Shown: positions 25,535 to 39,100, counted from the first letter of the stretch. The stretch: 64,000 nucleotides of DNA from Daphnia pulex (GCF_021134715.1 NC_060020.1:5642001-5706000), one strand, 5' to 3'. Program-made: numbers and translations. Notes: generated from the letters alone by a model not told the origin.

Positions 25535-26411
25535 TTAAGAACTTCGGTGTATAGGTCGGAGCAGTGGTGACATAGTCGTGGAAATTGCAATAAATATGAA
25601 CCTAAGTTTGGTAGTAGTTTCGAGCAGGGCAATACTTAATTTCGTCGACGTAGTAAACGAGGCAGCGTACGTAGTTGTGTAATAGGCGGCTTCTTCGGTG
25701 TAGTACTTGGGGGCTGCGGTGTTGTAGGTAGGTGTAGCGTAAGTCGTGGTGTAGTAGACTGGAGCATCAGTGTAGTAATTCTGTTCAACGTAGCACAAAA
25801 GAGCAGCCTCCGTAATACTTATCCGCCTCAGTTGTGGTTGTGTAGATCGGGGCAGAGTAGTACTTTGCCGCTTCGGTATAGCATTCGACCGCCTTGGTGG
25901 AGAAATCAGCGGGAGCCTCGGTGTAGCAGCTGGAAACAGTAGTATTTAGGAAAATCGGTGCAATAAGTAGCTGAGAACAGAGTAATACTAAGAAGCCTCG
26001 GTGTAGTAGGATAGGCAGTATACGTAGTCATGTGGTGTCATCCGTCGCCTAGATGGTGTAGTAACTCAGGGCAGAGTAATACTTCAGGGCATCAGTGTAG
26101 TGGCTCGGGGCAGCGTAAGTTGTGGTATAAAACTCCGGTGCTTTGGTAATGTAGTACTTGAAGACATCGGTGCAGTAAGTTGAGTAGGAAGGCGGCGGCG
26201 TTGCGGTTTGGTTTCCGCCATACCAAGGAGACATCGCTACACCAGCAGTCGATCCAGCCATCAACGATACAACACCCAACAGGAGCACGATGACATAGTT
26301 GACTAAACAGGAAATAATATTTTATATTAATGTTTAAATTTAACAGACATATCAACAAATAGAAAAAAATAGAATTTATCCAAACTCATGAAAATAAGAA
26401 TATTTACCCAT
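25535..26411 (-). pseudogene. Tyr-rich secreted protein, copy B (broken, promoterless)
   Basis: First coding exon ATGG (26411-26408), then exon 2 from 26302, with the same signal-like segment, SPWYGGNQT and YYxxTK/APSHYTDALKYY repeats. The frame is interrupted by TAG at 26051-26049, where copies A and C have AAG, and by frameshifts further on; recognisable repeats continue to about 25535. The sequence just upstream of its 5' UTR is the tail of copy C rather than the TATA/initiator module seen before A and C, so it probably lacks its own promoter. Confidence 0.75.
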
Positions 26412-26513
26412 AATTGCGAATCGGTTACACGATGAGGAATGCAGTTGGTGACAGACATGGCACTGCAGTTCGGGCATAACTTCTTTTTTTTTAGACGACT
26501 CCTTTTACGCGCA

Positions 26514-27435
26514 GTAATACTTCGGGACGTAGGTGTAGTAGCTCGGGGAAGCGCAGGTTGTAGTGTAGTACTTGAGCGCTTCAGTAATGCGGGACCTCGG
26601 TGTAGTAGGCAGGGGTAGATACATACACGTGTAGAATTCCGGTGCCTTAGTGATGTAGTACTTGGGAGCCTCGGTGTAGTATACTAGGCAGCATACGTTG
26701 TTGTAGGCGGCTTCTTCGGTGTAGTACTTGGGGCTGCGGTGTAGCGTAGGTCGTGGTGTAGTGAACTGGAGCATCAGTGTAGTATTCCTGTTCAACGTAG
26801 TACGAAAGAGCAGCTTCTGAGGAGTAGGTCGGGAGAGCGTAATACTTGGCCGCCTCAGTTATGGTTGTGTAGATCGGGGCAGAGTAGTACTTTGCGGCTT
26901 CGGTGTAGTAATCAGCGGGAGCCTTGGTGTAGCAGTTGGGAACAGAGTAGTATTTAGGAAAATCGGTGCAATATGTAGATGAGAACAGAGTAATACTTAG
27001 GAGCCTCGGTGTATGAGCCTCGGAGGATGGGCAGCATGCGTAGTCATCCTCCGTCGCCTTGGTGTAGTAACTCGGGGCACAGTAATACTTCAGGGCATCA
27101 GTGTAATGGCTCGGGGCAGCGTAAGTTGTGCTATTCAAGTCCGGTGCTTTAGTGGTGTAGTACTTGAAGACCTAAGTGCAGTAACTGGTCGTTGAGTAAG
27201 TTGCTTTTGGGTAGTAAGGCGGCGGCGTTGCGGTATGGTATCCGCCATACCAAGGAGACATCGCTACACCAGTGGTCAACCCAGCCATCAATGATTCAAC
27301 ACACAACAGCAGCACTACGCCATAGTTTGCTAGACAATAATAAATGTTGACATAAATATTACATAATAACAGGCATACATAAACAAAACAAGGTTTGATA
27401 CCAAACTCTATGTAAAAGACAGAATATTTACCCAT
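26514..27435 (-). pseudogene. Tyr-rich secreted protein, copy C (broken)
   Basis: First coding exon ATGG (27435-27432), then exon 2 from 27329 (ANYGVVLLLCVESLMAGL, SPWYGGYHT, PPPYYPKATY). An in-frame TAG at 27174-27172 replaces a GAG codon conserved in A and B. Further downstream the repeats (DALKYY, APADYYTEAAKYYSAP, EAALSYYVEQEYYTDAP) continue in shifting frames to about 26514. Tyr content and repeat spacing match copies A and B. Confidence 0.75.
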
Positions 27436-27492
27436 GGATGCGAACTGACAGACAGAGCGCTGTAGTTGTTGCCGTGTCGGAGATGCTCCCTC

Positions 27493-27529
27493 GACTGACT
27501 TACCTTCGCCTTTTCTCTCTCATTTTATA
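27493..27529 (-). promoter_or_regulatory. TATA box and initiator of Tyr-rich copy C
   Basis: On the minus strand, TATAAAAT at 27529-27522, then a GTCAGTC initiator at 27499-27493. Spacing and flanks match the promoter of copy A (19479-19514), as expected for inverted duplicates. Confidence 0.7.
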
Positions 27530-28999
27530 CGATTTTTTGATCACCCTCACCTCTTAAGCCTTGCGGCTATTGTAGCTGCTTGAAAATGATGAAACACGTC
27601 CCGTTCTCACCCAACCTCTACACCGCTGCATGATACGTTTTATGTAATGATCTCCGTGACCTTCGAGTGTGATTGTCCTTTCCTTCTGCAGTTTTACGTT
27701 GCTGGGGATGGGCCTACAACAACCAATATCAAAATGAATACCAAATGGTTGTGTAACACGTGTCGTTCTCACCCAACCTCTGCAAGAAAAGTTTTACGTG
27801 CCTTTCCTTCTGCAGGTTGTCGTTGCTGGGGATGGGTCTACAACAACCAATATCAAAATGAATACTAAGTTAAATGGTAATGGCTTAAAACTATACAAAT
27901 GGACATTTGAGTCATTTGACTCGTTTCTTCGGTGAATGAATAAATCTTCCATTTCGAACCGTTTGAAGGACAGTCGGCTTTTTTGAAAATATTCCTCTGT
28001 CAATCTTATCCAAGTTTCGAACACATGATCAATCCATATTCATTTCATGATGTCACTGTTTGTGATCAGCAATACTGGCGCCATGAGTCAGCATAGCAGA
28101 GAGGTAGAGGGAAAATCGTGGACTGAATCCTTCAGGTCCTCGGTTTCCCGTTCTTACCTATCGAACAATTTCTTGGCTGCAAAAAGAAACAGGGAATGAA
28201 TTCAAGCCAATACTGTAGAGAATTTTAATCTAAAACCACCTTCCTACCAAACCCGATTAGAGCCCGTCGGCCTGCGGTAGCGATTATGGCAAAGATAAAG
28301 ACCACATGTAATAAAACGAAAAAGTATAACATCAACATGTAATAAAACCCAAACTCAAATTGACTACAAAATAGAACAATTTCGAATCGAAATACGAATT
28401 ACTCATTAAAGCATAATGTTTACACAGTTAAACATTTAGGGATCTCAATTCTCAATAACGTTGAACAATTCAGTATTCAGGAAAAATGTGCTCAATAACG
28501 AACATAAAAGCTTTAAGAAAGGCAAATTGTGCATAGCACATCAAATCCATTAAATATACAATGGAGGTTCGATCTTCCTAGTAAAAATGTTCTTTTAGCT
28601 TGGAGTTAATCAAGTAATTTTTATTAAGTTGACGATGACCATTTCCATAAAAATTGGAAAAAAAAGACAAATGCTCAATACCAAAATAGTGAGATTCCAG
28701 CTGACGGGGAACCTAGCTGTTGCCAAAAGACGAACTACGAAAACGAACTGCTGAATTTAAAAAATCAACCTTGGCGGGATATATTTTTGTGATAGTTTTC
28801 AATGTGAATAGCAGATGGCCACTTTTGGTAAACAATCTAGCAGAAGACGACGCTTCGTTCACTAATCATTAATACTTCACATTTCTTGTTAGGACTGACG
28901 ATAGTGTTAAGTGTGGTGATAAGTATAACAGAATATCTACCCTACTTTAGCTTGAATGAACTCTGAGAAATACTGCAAACCTTGATTATCCATTCTAAT

Positions 29000-29175
29000 G
29001 CAGTAGAGGGCAGCTATTTCAAATCAATTGATGACTTACTGGCTGAGAGAGTTTAAACGAGTCCGGAACCGTCGTCGTAGTCGAGCCTACCCAAAAAGTG
29101 GGCAATCGACACTTCCGCGCCGTCAATAAACCTGAAGATTACCCATGGCCTAGATGATATGAAATTTTTCATAGC
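29000..29175. repeat. Mosaic junction built from three nearby sources
   Basis: Three contiguous pieces: 29000-29051 matches TAB1 exon 2 (17636-17585, inverted); 29056-29124 matches the last exon of the PTB gene (13678-13746, direct, one mismatch); 29124-29175 matches the spacer (23626-23575, inverted). None retains coding function. The pieces abut with only 0-4 bases between them. Confidence 0.9.
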
Positions 29176-30141
29176 CACATTGACTCATTGTCATCATTGG
29201 CCACATCATGAGACACAAACCACTTAGGACTCTAGATAACATTTGATGGGTATCTACGTCTCTGCAAAACACTGTCGAGTCGAGTGAGAACTGTGGGATA
29301 AATTGATTGTAATCTACTAATCTTGAATAGGCAGTCACCTCTATCACTTTGTAATCGTCCATCAAGGATCGCACTGACGAAAACAAACGTCAAACAAGCA
29401 TCAAACTAAAAAAACACCATGAGAGCCATCTAACAAAGAAAACATTAATCTAAAACTGAGTTTATGCGGATACGACGTTGCCATTCATTTCCATCTTCTC
29501 TTCTGAAATTCTTCCTAGGTACAATCAATCACCCTAGTTGTTCTACCTAGTTCCAATCACTATATAAGAGGACAGCGACTCAGCGAGTCCCTATCGGTAA
29601 ATATGTATCTTCTCATCTCAAGGGATTCCAATGTCGAAATGCATCATTCAATCTGATATCAATTGTACATTTAATTATTTCAACGCATGCCGTACAGATC
29701 AATGTCGTTTCTTATTTACAACACAAGTTAACTGCTGTTTTCCGGGCTGTTTTTAGCCAGGTGCAGAAACCAACAAGCAAAGTATTTATATGAAGACAAT
29801 AAAATGTCAAAATAGCAGTTAATCACTTGACCCCACAAACTGGGGAGAGGGATTAATTATTCACATCATAAACCTTCATTTATCCCAGGATTTTTTTTTA
29901 AGGCTCAAAAGGACTCGACCACGAGCTGGTACAAGTTATGTGTTTCAAATAAAGACTGAAGGAACGATGCCTTTGATAGTGCAATCACAGCTCTGCTCCG
30001 GCAGATATCGATTGGTTCGAATAAGAGAATAATAATGGTTATAACATCTCGAATGTACATGTACAAAAAAAAAGTACAAGCCATCGAAATCCATCGATGG
30101 GACTCTTTCTCTAGAAGTTTTCTAATTCGCAAACCAAATGT
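29176..30141. other. Intergenic region and presumed 3' UTR of furrowed
   Basis: No supported gene. An open stretch at 29150-29386 on the minus strand has no domain I recognise. A lone TATATAAG at 29561-29568 (+) has no associated reading frame. Confidence 0.35.
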
Positions 30142-33100
30142 TTAAGCCATGACGAAACCGTTTACGGTAACGCCGTTGACCGTGACTCCCGGCAGAGGTG
30201 AAGGTGGCGGCGATCCATTGGAAACTGGAATAGGCTGTATGGCTCGATTCTTCCTGGTACTAGCCGTGTCCTCGTAGGTTAGATCGTACATGTGATGGTT
30301 TTCACCGGGCAATTGCTCATATATGTCGTTAGTGCTCGAGTAGATGCTGTTTCCGTTCAGGCTGACGGGAAGCGTGTGCATCTGTTGGTGATGTGAATAA
30401 GTTGGCTGATGGCCTACGGGGTTGGTGAATTGTGTTTGCGGAGTTGGTGGCAACGGGATGTTAGGTGGGACCATCGTTATCGTCTGGGGTTTCTTGTTAC
30501 TTCCGGACGAGTCGTTTTGTTTGCCGTTGGGCGCGGCCCAAATCCATGAACCCCGTTTCCTGTTCAAAGAAAGGAAAATTAATTTCAAACTGGAAAATAG
30601 TCTAACCATAAAAATGACATTCAATTTACATTTTGCAATAGAAGAGAGCAATAACGACAAAGAGAACCAAAACGATTCCAGCTCCGACACCAATCCAGAC
30701 TCCGGATCCGCTGGATTGTCTTCCGGCTGACAAACTGTCCAAACCGTTGTCATGCAAAGGAGGGATTGGTTTGCCTTCTTCTGCAAAAATTATTAGTTAT
30801 ACATTTTAAAATTCTATCGTTACAGTCTGTTTAAATTTTACCGATGCACAATGGGATGAGACCAGCCCACCGGCCATCAGCGCCACACTTCCGGCTGAAA
30901 TGTCCAGATCGTTGAAAAGTGGGCAGACAATGATACTCTGCCACGCTACCGAAAATGGTGCTGCCATTAACCAAGAATACACGGCCGTTTTCAACTTCTT
31001 CTGGCTGGTTGCAGTCCACCCCTGAAATTCAATTCAATTAGACACATGTTAGACAACGAAGCCAAAAAAAAATTGCCAATATTTCAAAGTCCTACATTCA
31101 CAGTCTGGTTGACTGCCTTCCCACAGACCGGAGACAAGACATTTGCGAGTCAACGAGCCAACAAGTCGTCGGCCTTCTTGGCAACTATAAACTGCCTGGC
31201 TACCCACGGTCGATGATGTGACGGTGACCAAGACGCCAGAGTCATCAGCCGCCGCTGGAGCAGCACACGTAATTTCTACACAATGACAAAATAAAGTTGA
31301 AATTCTACGAAAACAACTAAATTGCCGAGGCAAGAAAATACCTTTGCAGTTTGGCGGAGATCCACTCCACGATCCGTTTTCTAGACACATTCGTCGTTCG
31401 AACCCTTCCAGCTTGTAATTAACTTCGCAAACGTACTGAGCGTAAGAAGACAAGTAAGTCGTATTGCCAGGAAGGCTAACGGTTCCGTGGGCAGTTTCTT
31501 CAGGTGATCCGCAATCGACATCTACCAATCAAAAGGAAAAGGATTAGAAATCGACCTAGATAAGCGCAGCATAAAATGTCCAATTGTCTTCTTACATGTG
31601 CAGACGGCAACTTCTCCGGTCCATTGGCCAGATTCGTCACAAACGCGGGAATTGCGGCCGTCGAGCCGGAACCCTCGTTCGCACTTGTAGATGACATTCG
31701 ATCCGATGCGGAAAGTGCTGCTGGAAGAGGCTTCACCGCGATCAGTGTTGCGCAACAAGGTGACGGCGCGCAAGCGATCCGAGCTGGAAATGCTAAGCAC
31801 AACGCCGTCGGGCCGCTCTGGCATCGGGCAACGAATTTCACGACACTGAGGCGCTACGCCTGACCATTTACCGTCCTCCATGCAGGTTCGTGACGGCGAA
31901 GATCCTTCCAATCGATAGTTTTGAACGCAATTATAAAACACTTCGCTTCCGAGATGAGTCGTGCCGTTGGTGTAGGCGATTTGCCCGTTGGCGATTTCGG
32001 TCAATGCTCCACAATCCACATCTGTGTCCCCATTAGACAAAAAATGATGCCTTCAGTCATAGATACACAATTACGCAAGGTACAACAACAACAAAAATGA
32101 CTTACAAGTGCACGTCGGTGCTGAATCGGACCAAGTCCCCGAGCGAAGGCACTTTCTCCTGGAATCGCCACTCATCACGTGACCCTTTTCGCAATAGTAT
32201 CGAATTTCTCTGTGAATGGTGAAATCCGTGCCTGTGACGTAGCTGCCAGCTGGAATGTCAGGCTCCTCACATTCGATAACTGGTTTGGAAAAAGGAAAAA
32301 AATTCAAATGTCAAACCAGTAAGCCAATCGGAAAAGCCAAGATCTAATCTTACGTTTGCATGTAGGCAAAGTGGACGACCAGTTGCCATCCTCTTGACAG
32401 AGGCGAGTGGTCCGTCCTTGCAGGCGATAGTCGGATCCGCAAGTATAGGTGGCCTGACTTGAAAAAGTGGTGGTGCCGTTGACAAGCCAAACTGAGCCGT
32501 GAGCGGGTTCCGGTGCCGGTCCGCAGTCGACAAATTGGCAAACTGGAGGAGAGGCCGACCAAATGCCGCCCAGCCGACAGGTGAGAACTTTGGTGCCGAC
32601 CAGTTTATGACCTAAATCGCAGGAATAAGTGGCCGTATCGTTGGCGTTGAGACCCGCCACGGTAATTGAGCCGCGCTCAAATGGAGGCAACTCCGGACAC
32701 CGTCCGTCTAAATCAAACAATGTGACAATTATTATCAATAATAATAAAACGATCAAAGTAAAAAAAAACGTACAAAGACATTTGGGCTCTTCAGGTTCCC
32801 AGTTGCCTTGTGTGGCGCAGCTGCGTTTGCTCGCTCCGACAAGCGTGTAATTTTCGGCGCACGTGTATTTCACGCTAGCACCGAAAGTGGTCCGGCCGTC
32901 GACAATGACCAATTCTCCGTCTTTGATGCCTTTCAATGGACCGCAATCGACGTCTGTCAAGAAAGTGGATGATTATGAGACTTGGTTCTATTCGCCAAGA
33001 AAGTTAATAATAATAATAATAATAACGCCTTACGTTTGCAAGTGGGCGAGTCGTCGCTCCATAGGCCATTAGTTTGACACGATCGGGTTGTTGCGCCTAA

Positions 33101-36100
33101 AGTCACGCTGCCGGTGGGGCAACGATATTCCACCGTGGCCCCCATCGAGAAACTTTTGCCGACGACGGTGCTGTTGACTCGTCGATCGGGATGACCGCAA
33201 GTGAGCGGCGCTGTTTCATAAATATTCAAATTGAAATGATAGAAATTGACCTGCATTTATTGGCAATCGCCTGTCACTTACGAAATTTACAAATCCAATG
33301 GATTTGATCTAAATTGCAGCCGACGTCGTTCCACAACCAGTCACGACCGCCGTCAAGGACGACGCAATTCTGCTCGCCATTGTAGTTGTTGGGTTGCTCG
33401 CGGCCCCATGGTGGCCGTTCGACCACATTGCCCGTCACCCACCTCCAAGTGCGTGATGTGAAGGAAGCCTCTTTTTGCGCACCCACCCAGACCATTGTAG
33501 ACTGAATCAAATAAACAATTCGGGTCCGTTAATTCATGATTATACGTATAACTTGTAATCTGCCTTGCGGGAATTTCATCGTTTAATTACGAGCTCATCC
33601 GAGACACCCTATTCATCAAAATGTGAATAAATTTGTATGCAGTGCTATCTTTGGTAAATTGTAGACCGGCCGCATTCGCCAAGAGGGATTTCAATGTAGA
33701 TTAACCGCTTACTTTCTCTATAATACCGATTCGACTTAGTGTTGAAAGTTTTTGTGGTACTATATATTAAAAAGAAACGTTGAACAAAATCAACAAAGGA
33801 GGAAAAAAATAAGGTGAAACGGCCGCACATGTGCTACTGTTGCCAGTCCATTGGCTGTTCTGCGGTCAACAGTTGAGGAACGCCCTATACAACAAGTCAA
33901 CGGAAAAAAATGTTTCACCTTCATGGCGTGTTTCTTGCGCTCCAGTTCACGGGTGATGAGCTCCAATGTGCTCCTGGCAACGTTGTTCCACAAGTCGCCG
34001 CGCTGCTTGATGCAAGTGTCTCTGGCTTTGGCAAATGTGTTGCCCTCGTTCAGCTGCAGGTCGTAGCAAGTGCGATTGAAGGCGACCACTTTGTCGAGCG
34101 CGGCCGAGTCGGTGCAACTCTCCCGCGGGATATCTTGATAAGATGCACAGAAAAGGCTCATTAGAATGGAATGTGCAAATGGAAGAAAATGATAGTCATC
34201 GAATTGGTAGTCATTATCAATGTAGAATATAGGGTCCGCACGAGTTACTCAGCGCCAGTGGGCTCAAACGATGGAATTGGTGGAGGAGAAGAAGGCGGGA
34301 AATCGAATCAGATTGAGGTGAACGGGAATTGTAATCACAAGTTTCCATGAAAAAAATTTTTCAGAAGTCCGCCATAAATTATGTGGTCAATGGCACCAAT
34401 TCGTAAGGCTCGTGTTTGAAACAATTGAGTTTGTACAAACACCAACTGGCCGAGATGCATAAATAAAAATCGGACAAAAAAAGTCCCGCGGTCGAGAACA
34501 ACAACAACAACAACTACTTCTAAACCCTTTCATTCCCATTGATTTACGGCGTATTATAGAAGCCTATAGGTTACCTGCTCCAGCGGAGAAAACTTCCACT
34601 TCGCACAATGACAGACTGCTCTCGACACCGACCATTTGCACGAAAACGAATTGACCGATTAGGACTTTGGCGCACTGGAAGAGTTTGGTCTCGGCGTCAC
34701 CTGTCCATGGCGAATTGAAAAGAATGGTATCGTTAGAGAACAACCGAGAAAAGAGAAAAGCTAAACAGTTAATAGCAATCATGATTAACGGGTTTGAAGA
34801 GAGACGTACCAACTGAGCCGGGGAACCAGGCACAAAGCGGGTTGCGTTGGGCGTTGGTATTGTTTCCTACTCTAATCTCCAGGTCATGTAGTTTATAATC
34901 TATTTTCGAGAAAAATTAAATTCGTCAACATAAAGCGAAAGATTAATTTCCAACATTCTTTCTCGGAATTTACGTACCGCAACAAGTTCGGGTGGTGACA
35001 CGAACGGCGTTGACGGCCGTAGGTCTCATCAAGTCGCCCATCCACCACGGGCTGGCTTCTTTGGCCGTCTCCGCACAACGGCCGCCCGTTCCGCCAACAT
35101 CGTGGAACGTGCTGCGATCTCCGTCTATGGCATTTAGGGCCGATCCACCTCTCGCCGTACTGGACTGGTTGGCCGACTTACGCAAAGCCACATTTGTCGC
35201 TGTCATAAAAAAAAAAGATACACGTGAAATAATTGTATACACACAACAAATCCGGCTTAACATTTTTTCCCGTTTGGTTTTCTCTTTTTTCTTTTTCAAT
35301 CTCCCATTGCGCAACCGATGAGCTGGAAGGACCACTAAAGCTTGCAATATTTACGGGAAAGTATATACCTATTTTCATTCCAGATTTCTTTAGATGTAGG
35401 TCTGATATCAATCAATAGCCACAAGAACATCTGCCGCGCTTCCTTTCTTCGAAACGAGTCTTCACACGCAATTTCTCCCGGAAGAGGAATTGAGGCAAAG
35501 TGGTGAAGTTGCGTATAATTAAAATGAGTTTACCGCATGTATCAAAACAATAGGACCAACAAAAAAAAAAACCTGCAAGTCCAGGAAATACAATGCACTG
35601 CGATAATAGCAAACTTCCCCTCCACTTTATTTCTATTTTTCATTGAATCCACCAATTTTCTCTTGTTCGCTGAAACACGCTAACGATCTGCTGTGATCCT
35701 GGTCAGCTGGTTGAACCAAGTCTGTGGGACATTCTTTTCGCTAAATACAGTTGATTTAGCGGAGTAACAAAAAGAGAACCTGAGGCCGAGGGGTTTCTAT
35801 TCGATTTTTTGTTTTGTTGTCTTCATAAAACTGTGCACAAAAACTTCACCCTCTCCTTTCTATTTTTTCTCTGGCCATTAAGTTCGTGTGTACACGGCAG
35901 ACGAAAAAAAAGAAGAAAGAAATACGACAAATTCCGAACAAAAGAAAGGTAAAGAATCTAAAAAAGAGCCCACGCGATACCACGGTATGTCTTGTTTTCC
36001 AGTCACAAAATTCTGAGGGGGAGGACGAAGAAACTTTCACGGCTTTCGGGCGTGAAAGAAAAAGCGGCATAGACGAGAGAAGAGTGGGAGGGAAAAAAAC

Positions 36101-39100
36101 AGCTAGGAGAGAAAAGAACAGAAGGTGTACGACACACGTTTCCCAGCGTGAAACTGTTGTATATAGCCCCTCGCCGAACGTGAAAATGAGATAAGAAAGA
36201 AATTTCCTTCCACAATAAGTGATACTCTCTTTCCCTTACGTATATACTACTAATAAGTGGCTTAGTTTCAAAAACAATGTCTCGCTCATTTGGACTGAGA
36301 CGGCGGCGATAGCCGTAAACTCACGGACGTCACGAAATCCAAAATTTCCCGTAAACAGAAACCCACGCCGAATTTTTTTCTTCTTTACCTGACCGGGAGG
36401 GAGCTTCGTTCATTTCTTCATTACAATAACCCCGTTGCGCAAAAAACTAAAAAACGAACGAACGAACAAACGAAAAACCCGCCCCAAAAAAGGGGCCAAC
36501 TGTAACGAACAAGTGTGGCCCGTCCTTGATCCGCGGTGATGACAATCTCATCCGTGACTCTCATTCCTCCAAAGAAATGGAAACTCGCTCGACTTGTTGC
36601 CATCTCTCTCTCTCTCTCTCTTCTCATTTGGTTCTGATTTTCATGCCAACTTTGGCTCTTTATTTGGGTTCGCTAATGTCAGTTGGCTCGGTAGCCAAAG
36701 AAAGAAAGTGAAACGGGTACATTTAAATAATTCGCCCGTCTACAAAATGCTGCGGTTGTTAGAGGTGGCTGAGTCACGCAGGGTCGGGGGCGTGGTGAAC
36801 GCTACTCGTTATTATCATTATGAATTTTTTTTTTCGTTCTTCCCGCTGTCGTTGATTTTTATTTTTTTTGGGTTGTTTGTGAAGGGTTCCATCACATTTG
36901 ACAATAATGCAACGGTGCACCTTTTATGGTCACGGGGGTCTAAAGGGGAAAAAAATTAGAGACTCTAAGTTTCGTCACGACTTTTGGCAGTTCTATCCTC
37001 CTCTTTCTCTCTGTCTTTATCCTTGGCTTTTAGTACTAATTTAAAATTACAATTTGTAATTCCCCCCTCCTTCGCCAGACTAGCCCCGATGACGAAATCA
37101 GCGCGTTTTCTTGGCCCAATAACAGAATCGTTCTCCGTTCGTTTTTTTTTTTTTGTTTTTCCGTGTTATTATTCAAAACATTTCCATGGAAAAACTAGTT
37201 ATTCCATCCAATGTGGATCCGCCATTCGACCTTATTCAATCGGCCCTGAAATCGGATCTAAAAACGTCCAAGGCGTTGGCATCAGCACAAAAAGGACATA
37301 TACGAAATCCAAACTGCGGAGAATCTGTCGCGGAAATAATAAGAAGGAAAAAGAAAAAGGTGTCGACTTTCTTACCGCAGATGGGCATGTCTCCTTGCCA
37401 CCGGCCGTCACTGCCGCAGCTGATGGTCGGGTTCCTGACCGGAAGATAAAAACAAAACAAACAAAAAAAGACATGTGAAACAAGCTGTAAAATCCAACAA
37501 TAGATCACGTAGATATATATAACACAATATAACGAAAAAAAGGGGAAATTCAACCGACGCAGAGATCGAATGACAACATTGAGTACGTAAAAAAAAGAGA
37601 AAGACTTCTTTCGGGAAAGAAAGAGGGAAAAAAACCTTTCACCGCATGTGCCTAAATTCGGCTGTTGAACGAGAATATGGAAAACAACTGGTAAATGCAC
37701 GCACGCAACAACATGTGGAGAGAAGAAAAAACGAAAGGAAATGCAAGCGAAAGGGAGATGTATAAAAAGGGACAAGGCAGTAACGAAAAAAGAAAGAAAG
37801 AAAAAAACAACAACTGCTGTGAATATTATAGACGCGGGTTGACCTCCTCTTGGCCCTTCTTTTTTCTAGTGAACGTTCGGTCGGGACGAATGAAAAGACG
37901 AAGGGAGGAAGGATGAAAATAAAAAAAAGGAAAAAGAAAGAAAGAGAGAGGTTGGAGAACTTACATACCCACCAGTCCCACTTTCCTTTTTCACGGCGCG
38001 TTTAGAAGCTGAACGAACGAATGAACGCCAAAAGAAAGAAAAAGAGAACCACCTCCCCCACTAGGTACACCCTTCGTTGGCAATGAGATCATGGAGCTGG
38101 AGATCGTTCTCTCGTCTCCGCCCGGCCAGAAAAAGTAAAAGTGATCACGCCGAAAAAAGAACGAACGAACCAACGAAAAATAAAAAGTTCCGTTGCTAAC
38201 CGAAATCATACACGCCAAAGGAAAAGAGAAAAAAAAAAAACTCTTAAGGAAAAATCTGAAAGCTTTCACACCGTCTAGCAGCTATTTCGCTCGTTTGTCT
38301 ATAGCGAACAACTTTGGGGTTATTGTCGTGATGAGGTTGATTGTTTTCTTTTTCCTCTTCTTTTTTCTCAGTCGTTTCTTCTTTCGCTCAGGGTAATAGT
38401 AGTAGTAGCCTTTCTCTCATCTACGATTTGCTCGTCATTATCTTTTATTTGGAGAATCACTTGACGCGATTGAGGTGCTTTTTAATGACGGCTTTTCACT
38501 TCACGCGGTCGATCAGTCTTCCATGGGTTCAGGCAACCGACGGACCAGTGCGCAGAAGAAAGGATAAACAACAGGCAAATCTAAGAATTTTAGAGAAAAT
38601 GGAACCCAATCGTTGCCGACCCGCATTTCTTTTGTCGCCGGTTAGTGCGTCGACTCCATCGGCCATTGCATCTCGATATGCTTTCCCGGCCTTTGCGTTT
38701 TTGACATGTGACGAGATTTGCATATGCATCAACTGTTCCATATGTGAGCACGAGACGACATACGCAGTATGATAAGGGCCTCAACTCGCGTTTTCTAGAA
38801 AAGCCAAGGCAAATAGCATGGACGCGGGGTAGGGATCACAATAAACTATATGGAACCTTTCTCTTCCGTTACACAATCGATAATCCAATTCAACAAAGGG
38901 AGCAATCTGTCGCGTGAGAGTTAGATTCCGACATGCCAGCCACGTTCGGTCCAATTGTCTATTTTCTTTTTCCCCCGATTTCGATCGTTAGTTGGCATAA
39001 TATTAGCGTTTTAATTTTAACGATGGACGAGGAGATAAGAGCCGAGGCCACCAAGGAATTGAGATCGAAAAAAAAAGACATACAAACAGAAGGTGAGTCA

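Larger units (their letters stand above)
25190..29000 (-). repeat. Right arm of the large inverted duplication
   Basis: Reverse complement of 18013-20890, but with two tandem copies (B and C) of the Tyr-rich gene instead of one. The outer end stops exactly at the ATG of the duplicated TAB1 5' region (28991-29000), so the arm carries the TAB1 promoter without its gene. Confidence 0.9.

Noticed and set aside
29561-29568. TATATAAG possibly marking a promoter or LTR
   Set aside because: No paired LTR, reading frame or initiator could be found nearby.
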